Origin: Streptomyces sp. NRRL F-5123
GTDB taxonomy: Bacteria > Actinomycetota > Actinomycetes > Streptomycetales > Streptomycetaceae
NCBI RefSeq assembly: GCF_000721495.1
Contig: NZ_JOHY01000050.1
Span: 1 to 64,000, forward strand
DNA: 64,000 nucleotides
Direction: 5' to 3'
A model generated the notes under the pieces. It saw only the letters and a list, made by a program, of their open reading frames with translations. It did not search any database and was not told where the DNA came from. Below, one piece after another: positions 53,522 through 62,011 of this stretch. Each line of letters opens with the position of its first letter. The stretch's first letter is position 1. Both the position numbers and the translations under genes were made by a program.

Positions 53522-53926
53522 GTGCAGGACCCCGTCACCCTCGCCGACGACGCCGACCTCGCCCATCTGGTGGACCTCCTCGACATCCTCCCGGACCCGG
53601 ACGACGACACGTTCTGGGAGGTCAACGGGGTCGACATCGCCGGCAAACTGAGTCTCAGGCTCAAGCCGGTCCTCAGCGGCCAGGCGTACCCGCAGGACGT
53701 GGACTACCTCGCGGTGTACGTCCTGAAATACCTCGGCCGCGGCAACCGGTACATCACCGTGGAGCAGATCACGCGCAGCCTGCGCGGGATCGACGGGGTC
53801 CCGGCCGCCGGCCACGCCTGGGTGGAGGACGCCACCCGCACCGCGTGGGCCCTGGTCACCCGCTACAGCCTCCCGAACTGGCGCGGTGTGCACAGCACGC
53901 CGGGCCGCAGATGGCGCGAAGGCTGA
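53522..53926 (+). CDS. Small acidic hypothetical protein
   Basis: A 134-residue protein divergent from the trypsin/MoxR operon. The N-terminus is very acidic (LADDADLAHLVDLLDILPDP), the rest is mixed with no membrane segment. GTG 53522 is preferred because GGAGG lies eight bases upstream; an in-frame GTG at 53507 lacks one. I do not recognise the family. Its position suggests, but does not prove, a link to the conflict system, for example as regulator or protease substrate. Confidence 0.7.
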   Translation: MQDPVTLADDADLAHLVDLLDILPDPDDDTFWEVNGVDIAGKLSLRLKPVLSGQAYPQDVDYLAVYVLKYLGRGNRYITVEQITRSLRGIDGVPAAGHAWVEDATRTAWALVTRYSLPNWRGVHSTPGRRWREG

Positions 53927-54074
53927 GTCCCCGCCACGCACTCGCCACGTCCTCGCCGCCGCTCCGGAGCCGGTCGCGCCAGGATGCGCGGGGCGGACGG
54001 CAGCCTCGCGGCCTTCGGCCGGCAGGGACCCGGGAAGCCTTGGCGCGGGGGGTGCCGCGTGGAAAGCTGCCGGG

Positions 54075-54893
54075 ATGCGCAGCAACCTCGTGGACTGGAC
54101 CGCCGTCGCAGCAGGGAACTTCGCGTTCCCGACCGGGGTGGCGGCGCCCCGGATCAGCGACGAGCTGGCGGCGATGCTCGTCTCCCCCGACCCCCGGGTG
54201 CGCGACGAGCACGCCTACACGGCCGCTGCCGCCTGGATACGCGCGGGGCATCTCGACGACGTGCTGGCCGCCATGGGCGACACCGCCGCTGAGCGCTTCG
54301 CCCATCCCGAGGTCCAGGCCCGCACGTTCGCGCCCCTGGTCCTCAAGTGCGTGCTGGCCCGGAGCGGGCAGGTGCCGGGCGCCGTGCCGGAAGCGGCCGT
54401 GGTCCGCTGGTACGCGGAGTTCGCCGCCTGGTACCCGCACGAGCGGGACACCCGCGGCTGGGACGACCGCATGGGCTGGTTGCACGCCGTCGCCCACGGA
54501 GCGGACGCGGCCGCGGCCTTCGCGACGGCGCTGCCCGACCGCCGCACCGCCCTGCTGGAGCTGTGCGCCCGCCGCATGACGGCGCGGGCCACCGACTGGC
54601 GCTACGTCCAACTGGAGGACGCACGGCTGGCGGCGGCGATCACCCGCATCCTGCTCGCTCCCGGTCTCACCGCCGAGGAGGCGACAGGCTGGCTCGACGT
54701 GGTGGCCGCGGCGTTCACCGACAGCGGCCCCGGCGCCGTCCCGCCGTGGGCCTTCAACACCTTCGCCACGCTGCAGTCCTTGCACCTCCACCTGAGCCAG
54801 GGCCTGGCCGAGGGCGGAATCCCGCCGCATGCCGGGGAAGTGGCCGCACGCGTCACCGGGATCCTCCGGCTGCCGTACCGCTGGCTGGGCTGA
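54075..54893 (+). CDS. DUF2785 domain protein
   Basis: A 272-residue mostly helical protein starting MRSNLVDWTAVAAGNFAFP. The pattern of tryptophan-rich helices (VRWYAEFAAWYPHERDTRGW, then MGWLHAVAHGADA) is that of the DUF2785 family, whose function is not known. No signal peptide or transmembrane helix. The frame is open to 53886, but the portion before ATG 54075 has no family similarity. It converges with the LysR gene. Confidence 0.78.
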   Translation: MRSNLVDWTAVAAGNFAFPTGVAAPRISDELAAMLVSPDPRVRDEHAYTAAAAWIRAGHLDDVLAAMGDTAAERFAHPEVQARTFAPLVLKCVLARSGQVPGAVPEAAVVRWYAEFAAWYPHERDTRGWDDRMGWLHAVAHGADAAAAFATALPDRRTALLELCARRMTARATDWRYVQLEDARLAAAITRILLAPGLTAEEATGWLDVVAAAFTDSGPGAVPPWAFNTFATLQSLHLHLSQGLAEGGIPPHAGEVAARVTGILRLPYRWLG

Positions 54894-55022
54894 GGCAGCC
54901 CTTCGCTCCCGGCGACGTGATCGTCAGCAGGAGTGTTACGCACCGGCCGCCCGTCCAGCGGTCCGAGCCCACGGTCGCGGTCGCGGTGATCGTCGAGCCG
55001 GGTTCCGCAGCCTCCTCCGCGA

Positions 55023-56000
55023 TCACCCGCCGTGACGGGCACCGTCGAAGACCACCGACCAGGGCCGCGGGCCTCCGGCGCCGTCCGGGGCGGACGGGCG
55101 GGGCGGGTCGGCCGCCCCGCTGCCGGAGAGGGCGCGCGCGGCGGTGCGGGCGAAGGCGGACGCGGCCGGGTGCGCCTTCCGGCGGGGCCAGACGGCGGAC
55201 ATCCGCGGGCGCAGCGGCCGGCCGGCCAGTGGCCGCCACGCCGTCCGCGGCTCCTTGGCCGCGGTGCGCCCGTCGCCGAAGGCGACCCCGTGCCCCGACG
55301 CGACCAGGCCGAGCAGGAATTCGGGCGTCCCCGCGTGCCGGATCGCCGCCGGGGTGAAACCGGCGGCGCGGCAGACGGCGAGGATCTCGTCGTACCAGCC
55401 GGGGGCCGACGGCCGCGGGAAGAGGACGAGGTCGTGGCCGGACAGCTCCGCCAGGTCCACCTCCGGGCGCCGGGCCTGCGCCGAGGCTCGGTGCAGGACG
55501 ACGCCCCAGTCCCCCGCGGCCGCCGGGCCGGCGACGAGGTCGTCCGCGGCGCCCAGCGGGTGGTGGAGCAGGCCGACGTCGAGGTCGCCGGACCGCAGCA
55601 GCCGCAGCTGCTCCGCCTCGTCCCCCTCGCGCGGCTCGACGAGCAGCCCGGGAAGCTCGCGGGCCCCGGCGGTCAGGAGTGCGTGCAGCGCGGCGGCGGA
55701 CGTCTGCGGCGGCACGCCCACCCGCAGGGTGTCCGGCTCCCCGGCGCCGGCCACGGCCGTACGCAAATGCTGCTCGGCGGCGAGGAGCCGCCGGGACTCC
55801 GCCAGCAGGACCACGCCCGCGGGCGTGAGGCGGACGTGCCGGCGTGACCGGTCGAACAGCTCCGCGCCCAGATGCCTCTCCAGCCGGCGGATGGACTGGC
55901 TGAGCGGGGGCTGGGCCATGCCGATGATGTCGGCGGCGCGGCTGAAGTGCAGTTCCTCGGCGACGACAACGAACAGCCGCAGGTGGCGGAGGAGGTCCAC
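55023..56000 (-). CDS. LysR-family transcriptional regulator
   Basis: A 325-residue LysR regulator. The N-terminal HTH is FVVVAEELHFSRAADIIGMA followed by QPPLSQSIRRLERHLGAELFDRS, and the substrate-binding domain starts near LRVGVPPQ. It is divergent from the serine beta-lactamase-type gene at 56059, with only 58 bp between, the AmpR-AmpC layout, so it probably controls that gene. Codon use and length are normal. Confidence 0.9.
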   Translation of the reverse strand: MDLLRHLRLFVVVAEELHFSRAADIIGMAQPPLSQSIRRLERHLGAELFDRSRRHVRLTPAGVVLLAESRRLLAAEQHLRTAVAGAGEPDTLRVGVPPQTSAAALHALLTAGARELPGLLVEPREGDEAEQLRLLRSGDLDVGLLHHPLGAADDLVAGPAAAGDWGVVLHRASAQARRPEVDLAELSGHDLVLFPRPSAPGWYDEILAVCRAAGFTPAAIRHAGTPEFLLGLVASGHGVAFGDGRTAAKEPRTAWRPLAGRPLRPRMSAVWPRRKAHPAASAFARTAARALSGSGAADPPRPSAPDGAGGPRPWSVVFDGARHGG

Positions 56001-56058
56001 CCCGCGAGCTTATGTGATCATCCGAGGGATGCGGGAAACGGAGCCGGAGGTGCGGGGA

Positions 56059-56979
56059 ATGGACACGGTCGGGGAGCGCACCGCCCGGGACACGGTCGAG
56101 GAGCGCGTCACCCGGGTGTTCGCCGAGGCAGGTGCCACGGTCCGGCTGCACGCCGTCGACCTGCACAGCGACCGGGAGGTCGGCGTGGCCGCCGACGAAC
56201 AGGTGGTCCTCGCCTCGGTGTTCAAGATCCTGCTGGTGCTGGAGTTCGCCCGGCAGGCCGGGGCCGGGCAGATCGACCCGCGGGAGCGGGTCGTGCTCAC
56301 CGCGGCCGACCGGCTCGGCGGCTGGGGCGTCGCCGGATGCGCGGACGACGTCACGATGTCGCTGCGGGACCTCGCGTACTTCACGATGTCGGTGAGCGAC
56401 AACACCGCGGCCGACGCCCTGCTGCGCCGCGTCGGGCCGGACACCGTACGGCTGCTCGCCGCCGAACTCGGCCTGGGCCGCACACGCGTGCTGGGCGGCC
56501 CGCGGGAACTCCTGGAGTCGATGTTCGAGGACGCGGGCGCCGCTGACGCGGCGGAGTTCGCCGAGCTCTACCCGGGCCTGGAGCCGCGCCGGGTCCGCGG
56601 CTTCGCGGCGCTGGACCCGGCGCGTACGACCTCCGGCACGGCCCGCGACGTCACCACCTTGCTGCGGCTGGTCTGGCAGGACCGGGCGGGACCCGCGGCC
56701 GCGTGCGCCTGGGTGCGGGAGCTGATGTCCCGCCAGGCCTTCCGGCACCGCCTCGCGTCCGGCTTCCCCGACGACGTGCGGGTAGCGGCGAAGACCGGAA
56801 CGCTTCCGGGGCACCACATCGAGGCCGGCGTCGTGCACTACCCGGACGGCGGCCGCTACGCCGTCGCGGTCTTCGCCGGGACGGTGGGGCTCGCCCCCTT
56901 CCAGGTGGCGGTCGACCGGGCGATCGGCCGCGCGGCGCGGGTCGCGGTGGAGGGCCTCAGAGCCGCACCGGGCGCCTGA
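56059..56979 (+). CDS. Class A-type serine beta-lactamase family hydrolase
   Basis: A 306-residue hydrolase with SVFK (SxxK) near residue 56, SDN near 113 and KTG near 245, the three conserved boxes of class A enzymes. The glutamate-containing omega-loop is not obvious, so hydrolysis of penicillins is uncertain. No signal peptide is seen, which argues against a classical exported beta-lactamase. ATG 56059 has GGAGG eight bases upstream and is preferred over ATG 56029. Confidence 0.82.
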   Translation: MDTVGERTARDTVEERVTRVFAEAGATVRLHAVDLHSDREVGVAADEQVVLASVFKILLVLEFARQAGAGQIDPRERVVLTAADRLGGWGVAGCADDVTMSLRDLAYFTMSVSDNTAADALLRRVGPDTVRLLAAELGLGRTRVLGGPRELLESMFEDAGAADAAEFAELYPGLEPRRVRGFAALDPARTTSGTARDVTTLLRLVWQDRAGPAAACAWVRELMSRQAFRHRLASGFPDDVRVAAKTGTLPGHHIEAGVVHYPDGGRYAVAVFAGTVGLAPFQVAVDRAIGRAARVAVEGLRAAPGA

Positions 56980-57062
56980 CCGGGCCTGATACCGCCGCGG
57001 ATATCACAGCGGAGGGTGATCGGTCTTGGACACGGCGCGGTGGCCGGTGCTGTGCTCCTCCC

Positions 57063-58046
57063 ATGAGCGCGACGAGAAATCCAGGATTCCCCCGGCGGCG
57101 GCTGCTCAAGGGAGCCGCCGCGGGAGCGGTGGCGGCGGGCGCGGGAACGGTCGCGGCGGCCGCCCCCGCGACGGCCGCCGCCCCGGCCGCCGGGCCCGCG
57201 GACGCCACCGCGGACGGCGTCACCTTCCGCTGGTTCGGCACCAGCGGCTGGCGTGTCGACACCGGCGCACGGACCCTGCTGGTCGACCCGTACCTGACCC
57301 GTTTCCCCACCGGCCTGTTCACCAAGCCGTTCCGCGCGGCCACGCCGCTCACCACCGACGAGGACCTGGTCACCGAGCACATCGGGCATCCGGAACTGGT
57401 CCTGGTCACCCACAGCCACTGGGACCACTTCAACGACGTCCCCTTCATCGCCGCATCGACGACCGCGCAGATCGTCGGCACGGAGACGACGTACCACCTG
57501 CTCAGGGCGTACGGCGTCGACCCGGCCCGGATCATCGTCGTCAGGGGCGGCGAGGTCCTCGACTTCGGCGGCTACGCGGTGCAGGTCGTCTCCGCCCGCC
57601 ACAGCAGGAACGGCGCCCACGGCTACTTCGCCCCCGGCACCCTCCACGGCACCGCGGTCCCGCCGCGCCCCGAGACGATCGCGGACCTCCCGGAGGGCGA
57701 CACCCTCGCCTTCCACGTCAGCTTCGACGGCGGCCCCTCCGCGTTCTTCATGGGCGCCAGCGACTTCAGCGAGCGCGACACGACCGGCCTGCGCCCCGAC
57801 GTGGCGATGATCGCCCCGCCGACCAGCACCTCGACCCGCGACTACGTCCCGCGCCTGCTGGCGGCACTGGGCAACCCGCGCGTCCTCGTCCCCGTCCACT
57901 GGGACAACTTCGAGACCCCCCTGACCGAGCCCCCGCAGCGCGACCCGGCGGTCGACTGGGACGCCTTCCTCGGCCAGGTGCACGCGACCGCCCCCCGGTC
58001 GGGCGTGGTGCTGCCCGCGTACCTGACGCCGTACCGCTTCGGCTGA
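57063..58046 (+). CDS. Tat-exported metallo-beta-lactamase-fold hydrolase
   Basis: A 327-residue protein. The N-terminus FPRRRLLKGAAAGAVAAGAG is a twin-arginine signal with an Ala-rich core. The hydrolase domain has the zinc motif THSHWDHFND (HxHxDH) and further histidines in SARHSRNGAH and VPVHWDNF. This is the UlaG/L-ascorbate-lactonase-like branch of the fold. Substrate unknown. ATG 57063 is the natural start of the signal peptide. Confidence 0.87.
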   Translation: MSATRNPGFPRRRLLKGAAAGAVAAGAGTVAAAAPATAAAPAAGPADATADGVTFRWFGTSGWRVDTGARTLLVDPYLTRFPTGLFTKPFRAATPLTTDEDLVTEHIGHPELVLVTHSHWDHFNDVPFIAASTTAQIVGTETTYHLLRAYGVDPARIIVVRGGEVLDFGGYAVQVVSARHSRNGAHGYFAPGTLHGTAVPPRPETIADLPEGDTLAFHVSFDGGPSAFFMGASDFSERDTTGLRPDVAMIAPPTSTSTRDYVPRLLAALGNPRVLVPVHWDNFETPLTEPPQRDPAVDWDAFLGQVHATAPRSGVVLPAYLTPYRFG

Positions 58047-58064
58047 CGTCCGGCCCGGGCCGCC

Positions 58065-58676
58065 TCAGCCTCCGGCCGGACGGAAGAGCGCGTCGTCGTA
58101 GTCCGGGAAGACCACCGGCATCGCACGGCGGAAGGCGGCGACCTCGGTGCTCTCCTGCAGCTCCCGGCAGAGCGTCTGCGGCCAGTACCAGAAGCCCCGG
58201 GAGGCGAGCATCCGCTCCAGGTACGCGTCGAAGGCGTAGCCGGTGTCGTACAGCTCCTCGCCGAAGTAGTGGTAGTGGACGGAGTCGCGGGGCGGGACGA
58301 ACGCGGCGCAGGCCTCGGGGACGAACATGTCGAAGGGCTTCACGTCGCGGTATTCGCGGTCCTCCGCCGAGTGCCAGGTGACGCCCTGCCAGTCGCCGAA
58401 GACCTCGGTCAGCGGGCGGACGTTCACCAGGCCCTGGTCCGAGAGGTCGCCGTGGAGGAGTTCGGGGACGGTGTGCCGCCATGTCAGGCGCACCGCCCCG
58501 ACCTCGCGGTAGAAGTCCTCGACGCCGTCCGGGAGGCGGCCGCCGGCCAGGCGGAGGGCGAGATCGATGTCGGCGGGCGGGGTCGGCGGTGCGACGTCGG
58601 CCGCCACGAGCCGGACGCGGGGGTTGCGCTCCAGGTCGTCGATCATCGCGTCCAGCCGGGCGCGGAGGGTCCTCAC
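58065..58676 (-). CDS. SMI1/KNR4 (SUKH)-like protein, probable immunity partner
   Basis: A 203-residue protein with SUKH-like landmarks: LPDGVEDFYREVGAVRLTW, a middle VFGDWQGVTW and an acidic LYDTGYAFDAYLERML region. SUKH proteins often neutralise nuclease toxins. It is encoded immediately after the toxin-like gene at 58702 (25-bp gap, same strand), which supports a toxin-immunity pair. The family match is by pattern only. Confidence 0.68.
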   Translation of the reverse strand: MRTLRARLDAMIDDLERNPRVRLVAADVAPPTPPADIDLALRLAGGRLPDGVEDFYREVGAVRLTWRHTVPELLHGDLSDQGLVNVRPLTEVFGDWQGVTWHSAEDREYRDVKPFDMFVPEACAAFVPPRDSVHYHYFGEELYDTGYAFDAYLERMLASRGFWYWPQTLCRELQESTEVAAFRRAMPVVFPDYDDALFRPAGG

Positions 58677-58701
58677 GTACGTCTCCTTCTCGGGGCGCCG
58701 G

Positions 58702-59895
58702 CTAGAGGCGGTTGTTCTCGATCTGCCAGGCGTCGCCGTACAGTTCCGTGCCCGCGGTGTCGTAGACGGTGTACTCGGCCTCGATCGAGCCGGCGAGCTT
58801 GGCGGAGTAGTTGGTGTCGATGTCGTTCTCCACCGCGGTCGGCAGCGGGGCGAAGTCCGCGCCCGCGGGGTGGGTGCTGTAGTCGGCCGTCACGGCGTAC
58901 TCGACCACGTTGCCGTTGGTCAGCACCTCGGCCTTGACGCTCTTCTCGACCTTCGCGTGGTGCGCGGAGTTCGCGGACTTGCAGAGCGGGGTCAGGTTGC
59001 TCATCGTGTTGCCGGGGCCGCCGACCTGCTCGTTGAGCAGGTGCCCCTGCACCATGAAGTTGCTGAACCACTGGGCGGTCGCCCCGCTCCCGGTCGGCCA
59101 CCACGACGGCTGGACGCTCGGCTTGGAGCCCTTGCCGAGCTGCCCCGGCCACAGCTCGGCGTGCATCGAGGTGCCGACGCCGTTCCCGTTCACCCCGCCG
59201 TAGTTGACGTACGGCTTCCCCGTGAAGGCGCGCTGCACCGCGGGCCCGGGTGCGGCGGACCGGGCTTGCGGGGCCGCCGGGCGTACGGTCCGGGGCACCG
59301 CCCGGCTCAGCACCCGGCCGGCGTTCGCCTCGGCGGCGCGCTCGAAGCGGTCGCCGGGGTCGCTGACGGACAGCCCGTCGCCGTGGTCGGTCCCGGCCAC
59401 CGTCCCCGAGCGCTGCTGGATGACGTGCGTGAGCTCGTGGGCCAGCGTGTGCTTGTCGCCGCCGCCGCGGCCCAGCACGATGTGCTCGCCGGAGGTGTAC
59501 GCGCGGGCGCTGATCCCGGCGGCCGAGCGCGCCGCGGCGGCGCCCTCGTGGATCCGCACGCCGCTGAAGTCGGCGCTCAGCCGCGCCTCCATCTCCGAGC
59601 GCACGTCCTCGGCCAGCGGCCGGCCCGGCGACCGCAGCACCTGGTGCACCTGGTGCGCTTGCTGTATCTGCTGCGCTTGCTGCACCGCCGCGCGCTGCAC
59701 GGGCTGTACGGCCTGCACGGGCTGCTCCGCCTGCTCCTGCCGCCCGAGAAGCCGTACGACGGCGGCGTTGCCGATGGCGCGCTGGAGCGCACCGACCGAC
59801 CGCGGGCGCGGCGCCGCGGCCGGCTGCCGCGCGTCCGGCCGGCTGTGTTCACGACGCTCGGACCTGCCCTGCGATCGCTGCTCGTGCGCGTGCAC
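58702..59895 (-). CDS. eCIS-core (DUF4157) effector with C-terminal nuclease-like toxin domain
   Basis: A 397-residue modular protein. After a low-complexity Gln/Val stretch, residues about 90-170 form the DUF4157 eCIS-core domain (DVRSEMEARLSADFSGVRIH, GISARAYTSGEHIVLG) with the metallopeptidase motif LAHELTHVIQQ (HExxH). The C-terminal 170 residues are unrelated and include FMVQGHLLNEQVGGPGNTMSN then LTPLCKSANSAHHAKVE, the histidine/asparagine pattern of non-specific nuclease-like toxins. GTG 59895 has AGGAGG five bases upstream. No injection-machine genes are in the window. Confidence 0.85.
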   Translation of the reverse strand: MHAHEQRSQGRSERREHSRPDARQPAAAPRPRSVGALQRAIGNAAVVRLLGRQEQAEQPVQAVQPVQRAAVQQAQQIQQAHQVHQVLRSPGRPLAEDVRSEMEARLSADFSGVRIHEGAAAARSAAGISARAYTSGEHIVLGRGGGDKHTLAHELTHVIQQRSGTVAGTDHGDGLSVSDPGDRFERAAEANAGRVLSRAVPRTVRPAAPQARSAAPGPAVQRAFTGKPYVNYGGVNGNGVGTSMHAELWPGQLGKGSKPSVQPSWWPTGSGATAQWFSNFMVQGHLLNEQVGGPGNTMSNLTPLCKSANSAHHAKVEKSVKAEVLTNGNVVEYAVTADYSTHPAGADFAPLPTAVENDIDTNYSAKLAGSIEAEYTVYDTAGTELYGDAWQIENNRL

Positions 59896-60055
59896 ATCCA
59901 CCTCCTGGACTGGCGGCCCGGACCGGGGTCGCGGCGTGCCATTGCCGGTTTACGACGTTCCGCGGGCCAGGGGCAAGGACCGGAGGGGCAGTGTCGGGGC
60001 AGCCGTCGCGCCCTTCCGCGGATGTCCGGCGCCGATCCGCGGGCGGACCGGCGGG

Positions 60056-60844
60056 TCACCAGGTGGGGACGAGGCCGCCGTCGATCGTGAGGTCGCTTCC
60101 GGAGATGTTCCGTGCCTGGTCCCCGAGGAGGTGGAGGACGAGGCCGGCGACCTCCTCCGGGCGGGTGAAGCGGCCTGTGGGGATCCCCGCGGCGGTTTCG
60201 GCGACCACGTCGTCGGGCGAGTGGCCGGTGTCCTGCGAGACGGTGGCCGCGACACCGCCCTTCCCCAGCCACAGGTCGGTTTCCACCGGTCCCGGGCTCA
60301 CCGTGTTGACCCGCACCCCCCGCGGGCCGACCTCCTTGGAGAGCGCCTTGCAGAAGGCGGCGAGCGCGGCCTTGCCCGCGCTGTAGTCGATGACCAGCGG
60401 GTCGGGGAGCCGCGCGTTGACGGACGCCACGGTGACGACGGCGCCGTCCCCGGCCCGCAGCATCGCGGGCAGCACCGCCCGGGTGACCCGTACCGCGCTC
60501 AGCAGGTTGAGATCGAGCGAGCGCTGCCAGTCCTCGTCCGTCACGGACAGGAAGCCCCCGGTACGTACCGGGGCCACCCCCACGTTGTTGACCAGGGCGT
60601 ACACCTCGCCGCCCGCCGCCTCGGCGAGCCGCACGGCGTCCTGCGGCCGGCCGAGGTCGACCTCCACCCAGGTCACCCCGCCCGCCTCGACCAGCGCGTC
60701 CAGCTCGGGAGTGCGGGTACGCGACCCGGCGACCACCCGAGCGCCGGCCCCCGCCAGGGCGGTGGCGACCGCCAGCCCGATGCCCTTGCTCGCCCCGGTC
60801 ACGACGGCGGTCCTGCCGTGCAGCGTCCCACGCGGTGCGTCCAT
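60056..60844 (-). CDS. Short-chain dehydrogenase/reductase
   Basis: A 262-residue SDR. NAD(P) motif VVTGASKGIGLAVATAL, NNVG, catalytic YSAGK and the VSPGPVET loop are all present. ATG 60844 opens MDAPRGTLHGRTAVV; longer versions of the frame cross the low-complexity pseudogene at 61043 and are rejected. Substrate unknown. The nearby TetR gene is separated by the pseudogene and need not control it. Confidence 0.9.
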   Translation of the reverse strand: MDAPRGTLHGRTAVVTGASKGIGLAVATALAGAGARVVAGSRTRTPELDALVEAGGVTWVEVDLGRPQDAVRLAEAAGGEVYALVNNVGVAPVRTGGFLSVTDEDWQRSLDLNLLSAVRVTRAVLPAMLRAGDGAVVTVASVNARLPDPLVIDYSAGKAALAAFCKALSKEVGPRGVRVNTVSPGPVETDLWLGKGGVAATVSQDTGHSPDDVVAETAAGIPTGRFTRPEEVAGLVLHLLGDQARNISGSDLTIDGGLVPTW

Positions 60845-61042
60845 GGTTCGACAGCCTCCCCGCGACGCCGCCGCGCCGCAACAGGACACCGGCGGAGGGA
60901 CGGCCCTCCGCCCGGCCCGGCGCCGGGCACGGCACGCGCATCCTCCGGGCCCGGCTCGGTCCGGAGGATGCGCACGGGACTCGCCGCCGATCTGGAGCGT
61001 GACGTATTCGCCGCCCTTTCCGCGGCGGAACGCGTCTGCCAG

Positions 61043-61219
61043 CCGCGCGAGCTGGGCAAGGCGGGCGCGCCGCGCGAGCTGGGCAAGGCGGGCGCGCCGC
61101 GCGAGCTGGGCAAGGCGGAATTCCACGACTGAGGAGGCGTGCACGGCGCTTCCACGACATCGTCCTCGCCGACCGGCCGGCCCGCCGGATCACCCTCCTC
61201 GTCGCGGCCGACGGCTGAG
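61043..61219 (+). pseudogene. Broken copy of the island 2 hypothetical gene, with a 27-bp tandem triplication
   Basis: ELGKAEFHD, a TGA stop, GGVHG, a frame change and FHDIVLADRPARRITLLVAADG match the C-terminus of the 172-residue protein at 27915 (ELGDAEFHDWGGVHDDFHEF to LLVAADD). Just before, the 27-bp unit encoding RELGKAGAP is present two and a half times (61043, 61070, 61097), the third running into EFHD. It is dead but proves a second genomic location of this gene. Confidence 0.78.
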
Positions 61220-61266
61220 GCCGCGCGGATGCGTCGCCGGCAGTTCCGGGGCGCACCCCCGGAGGG

Positions 61267-61890
61267 TCATGCGCCGAGTCGAGGGGCCCGCGGGAGTGGT
61301 GAGGGAGCGGCCGGGGGCGGCACCGTGCGGAAGGCCTCGATCACGTAGGCGGCGAAGCGGCGGGAGGCCGCGAGGCGGGCGGCGGGGGGTGCGTCCTGGG
61401 CGCCGCGGTGCGCCATGAGCATCAGGATCAGGTCGTCGAGGACGAAGTCGGGGCGGAGCCGGCCCGCCCGCTGGGCGCGGCGGGTCAACTCGCCGACCGC
61501 GCGCAGGGTTCGCTCCCGGTCCGCGGCGAAGTCCATGGCCTCGGGGTACGCGGCCATGAAGGCGTCGGCGAACCCCCGGCTGCGGGCGTGGAGTTCGCAG
61601 ATCCGCACGATCACGCTCCGGAATCCGCGCCACGGGTCCGGATCGGCGAGGGCGTCGTGGACCACGGCCCGGCACACCTGCCGCTGGTCGGCGAAGGCCG
61701 CCATGACCAGCTCCCGCTTGGTCGGGAAGTGCCGGTACAGCGTGGCGGGGCCGACCTCCGCGTGCCGGGCGACCTCCCGCACGGGCGCGCCGAGCCCCGC
61801 TTCGGCGAACACCGTGCGCGCGGCGGCCAGGATGCGGGCGCGGTTGTCACGGGCGTCCGAGCGCGGCACGTGAGGCAGATGGGCTGTCAT
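61267..61890 (-). CDS. TetR-family transcriptional regulator
   Basis: A 207-residue TetR regulator with the HTH RILAAARTVFAEAGLGAPVR then EVGPATLYRHFPTKRELVMA. The C-terminal region is helical, ending with a Pro-rich tail. It is divergent from the oxidoreductase gene at 62012, with about 120 bp between, which is the usual arrangement for local repression of that gene. Confidence 0.9.
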   Translation of the reverse strand: MTAHLPHVPRSDARDNRARILAAARTVFAEAGLGAPVREVARHAEVGPATLYRHFPTKRELVMAAFADQRQVCRAVVHDALADPDPWRGFRSVIVRICELHARSRGFADAFMAAYPEAMDFAADRERTLRAVGELTRRAQRAGRLRPDFVLDDLILMLMAHRGAQDAPPAARLAASRRFAAYVIEAFRTVPPPAAPSPLPRAPRLGA

Positions 61891-62011
61891 GCCCTCTCAG
61901 TTTAGCCAGCCGGACGCACCCGCCGGTTACGTTCCGACAGCGGTACGGCCGCGTGCGCACGCCGCGCTCGCACCGGCACCCCATCCGTCCGAGCAAGGAG
62001 CCCAGGGACCA

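Noticed and set aside
59204-61132. 642-residue plus-strand frame ending in RELGKA repeats
   Set aside because: It is antisense to the SDR and injection-toxin genes; only its last part corresponds to a real relic.
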